In this document: piece after piece, positions 63,670-64,000 of the stretch
Numbering within the stretch: position 1 is the stretch's first letter
Layout of the letters: each line of letters opens with the position of its first letter
Source: Macrocystis pyrifera
Taxonomy: Eukaryota; Sar; Phaeophyceae; Laminariales; Laminariaceae
DNA: 64,000 nt
NCBI GenBank assembly: GCA_031763025.1
Contig: JASSKH010000029.1
Coordinates: 7,573,121-7,637,120 of the forward strand
Direction of reading: 5' to 3'
Notes under the pieces: model-generated
The model's input: only the letters and a program-made list of their open reading frames with translations
Database searches by the model: none
Told to the model about the DNA's origin: nothing
Program-made: the position numbers and the translations under genes

Positions 63670-64000
63670 AGAAAAAAAAGGCGCACACAAGGCCGAGGAG
63701 GGGGGAGTGGGGAGGGGGCGGGGGGAGCGGGGAGGGGGTGGAGGAGCGGGGAGGGGTGGGGGGGAAGGGAGGGAGAGGGCGGGTGGGGCAATGGGAAAGG
63801 AGGTCAACAAGGGGATTCATAATTAAATTCAGGGTTGTTCGTTCCTTTGTTTTGTCTTATTTTTTTAATTGGACAGGTTTTTATTTTTCGGGTGAAAATC
63901 GCTCGTCTGCATGGTCTGTGTGTATAATGTACTGACTGCCCGTCCGTCCGTCTATCTGTCTTCTTGTCCCGTCTGTCGGTCGGTCTGTTCTGGCGTTCTC
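63670..64000. other. Upstream Rab8 intron, no exon seen
   Basis: G-rich (63695-63800), then T-rich and 'gtccgtccgtc'/'gtcggtcggtc' short repeats. I looked for a frame ending in a P-loop start on the minus strand and found none. Confidence 0.6.

Noticed and set aside
1-64000. Integrated large DNA virus segment, as known in brown algae
   Set aside because: I looked for viral capsid, polymerase, helicase or dense intron-less gene blocks and saw none. All recognisable mobile proteins are retrotransposon-type.

Overview
This is a stretch of a eukaryotic nuclear genome. Coding exons are small and scattered, splice sites are GT..AG, introns reach 4 kb, and interspersed repeats fill most of the rest. 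I see no operons, prokaryotic promoters or organelle genes. The style (poly-Q/G/S/H proteins coded by trinucleotide repeats, kilobase introns, chromodomain Ty3/gypsy elements, and a TLRAYL..CDPMRITKKF domain I associate with stramenopiles) suggests a stramenopile, most likely a brown alga. That assignment is inference.

Genes. (1) Positions 1-1144 (+) hold the 3' part of a repeat protein: eight copies of a roughly 15-residue SRNPFRAxSSWxxKH module joined by Asn/Ser/Gly linkers, with one single-base frameshift. (2) Positions 16612-20628 (-) hold a large Gln/Gly/Ser/His-rich protein. An exon at 25184-25480 (-) with the conserved domain is phase-compatible and may be an upstream exon of the same gene. 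(3) Positions 51212-63661 (-) hold five exons of a Rab8-type small GTPase, from the P-loop to the C-terminal Cys-Cys and stop. Its 564 coding bases are spread over 12.4 kb; the N-terminal exon lies beyond the right edge.

Mobile elements. A 5'-truncated, broken non-LTR retrotransposon lies at 11.2-13.7 kb (-). A second RT element with a zinc-finger and endonuclease-like C-terminus lies at 27.9-31.5 kb (+). Two degraded chromodomain gypsy elements lie at 31.5-35.8 and 41.7-45.8 kb (-); both keep integrase but show no gag, protease or RT. Non-autonomous families include a ~105 bp palindromic MITE (nine copies), a ~156 bp MITE (three), foldback elements, a tRNA-derived SINE (four) and a ~550 bp repeat (about eleven copies) bounded by G or C homopolymers.

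Tandem and homopolymer DNA. There is a satellite with a three-unit higher-order period of about 348 bp (49.1-50.1 kb), several minisatellites, and many pure poly-C/poly-G runs of up to 76 bases. The Rab8 introns are unusual: intron 1 carries tandem copies of the exon end plus its 5' splice site, and the last intron has a C-rich minisatellite just upstream of its 3' splice site.

Several apparent frameshifts in otherwise coherent genes are single-base indels in homopolymers or triplet repeats. Assembly error is a strong alternative to gene decay.
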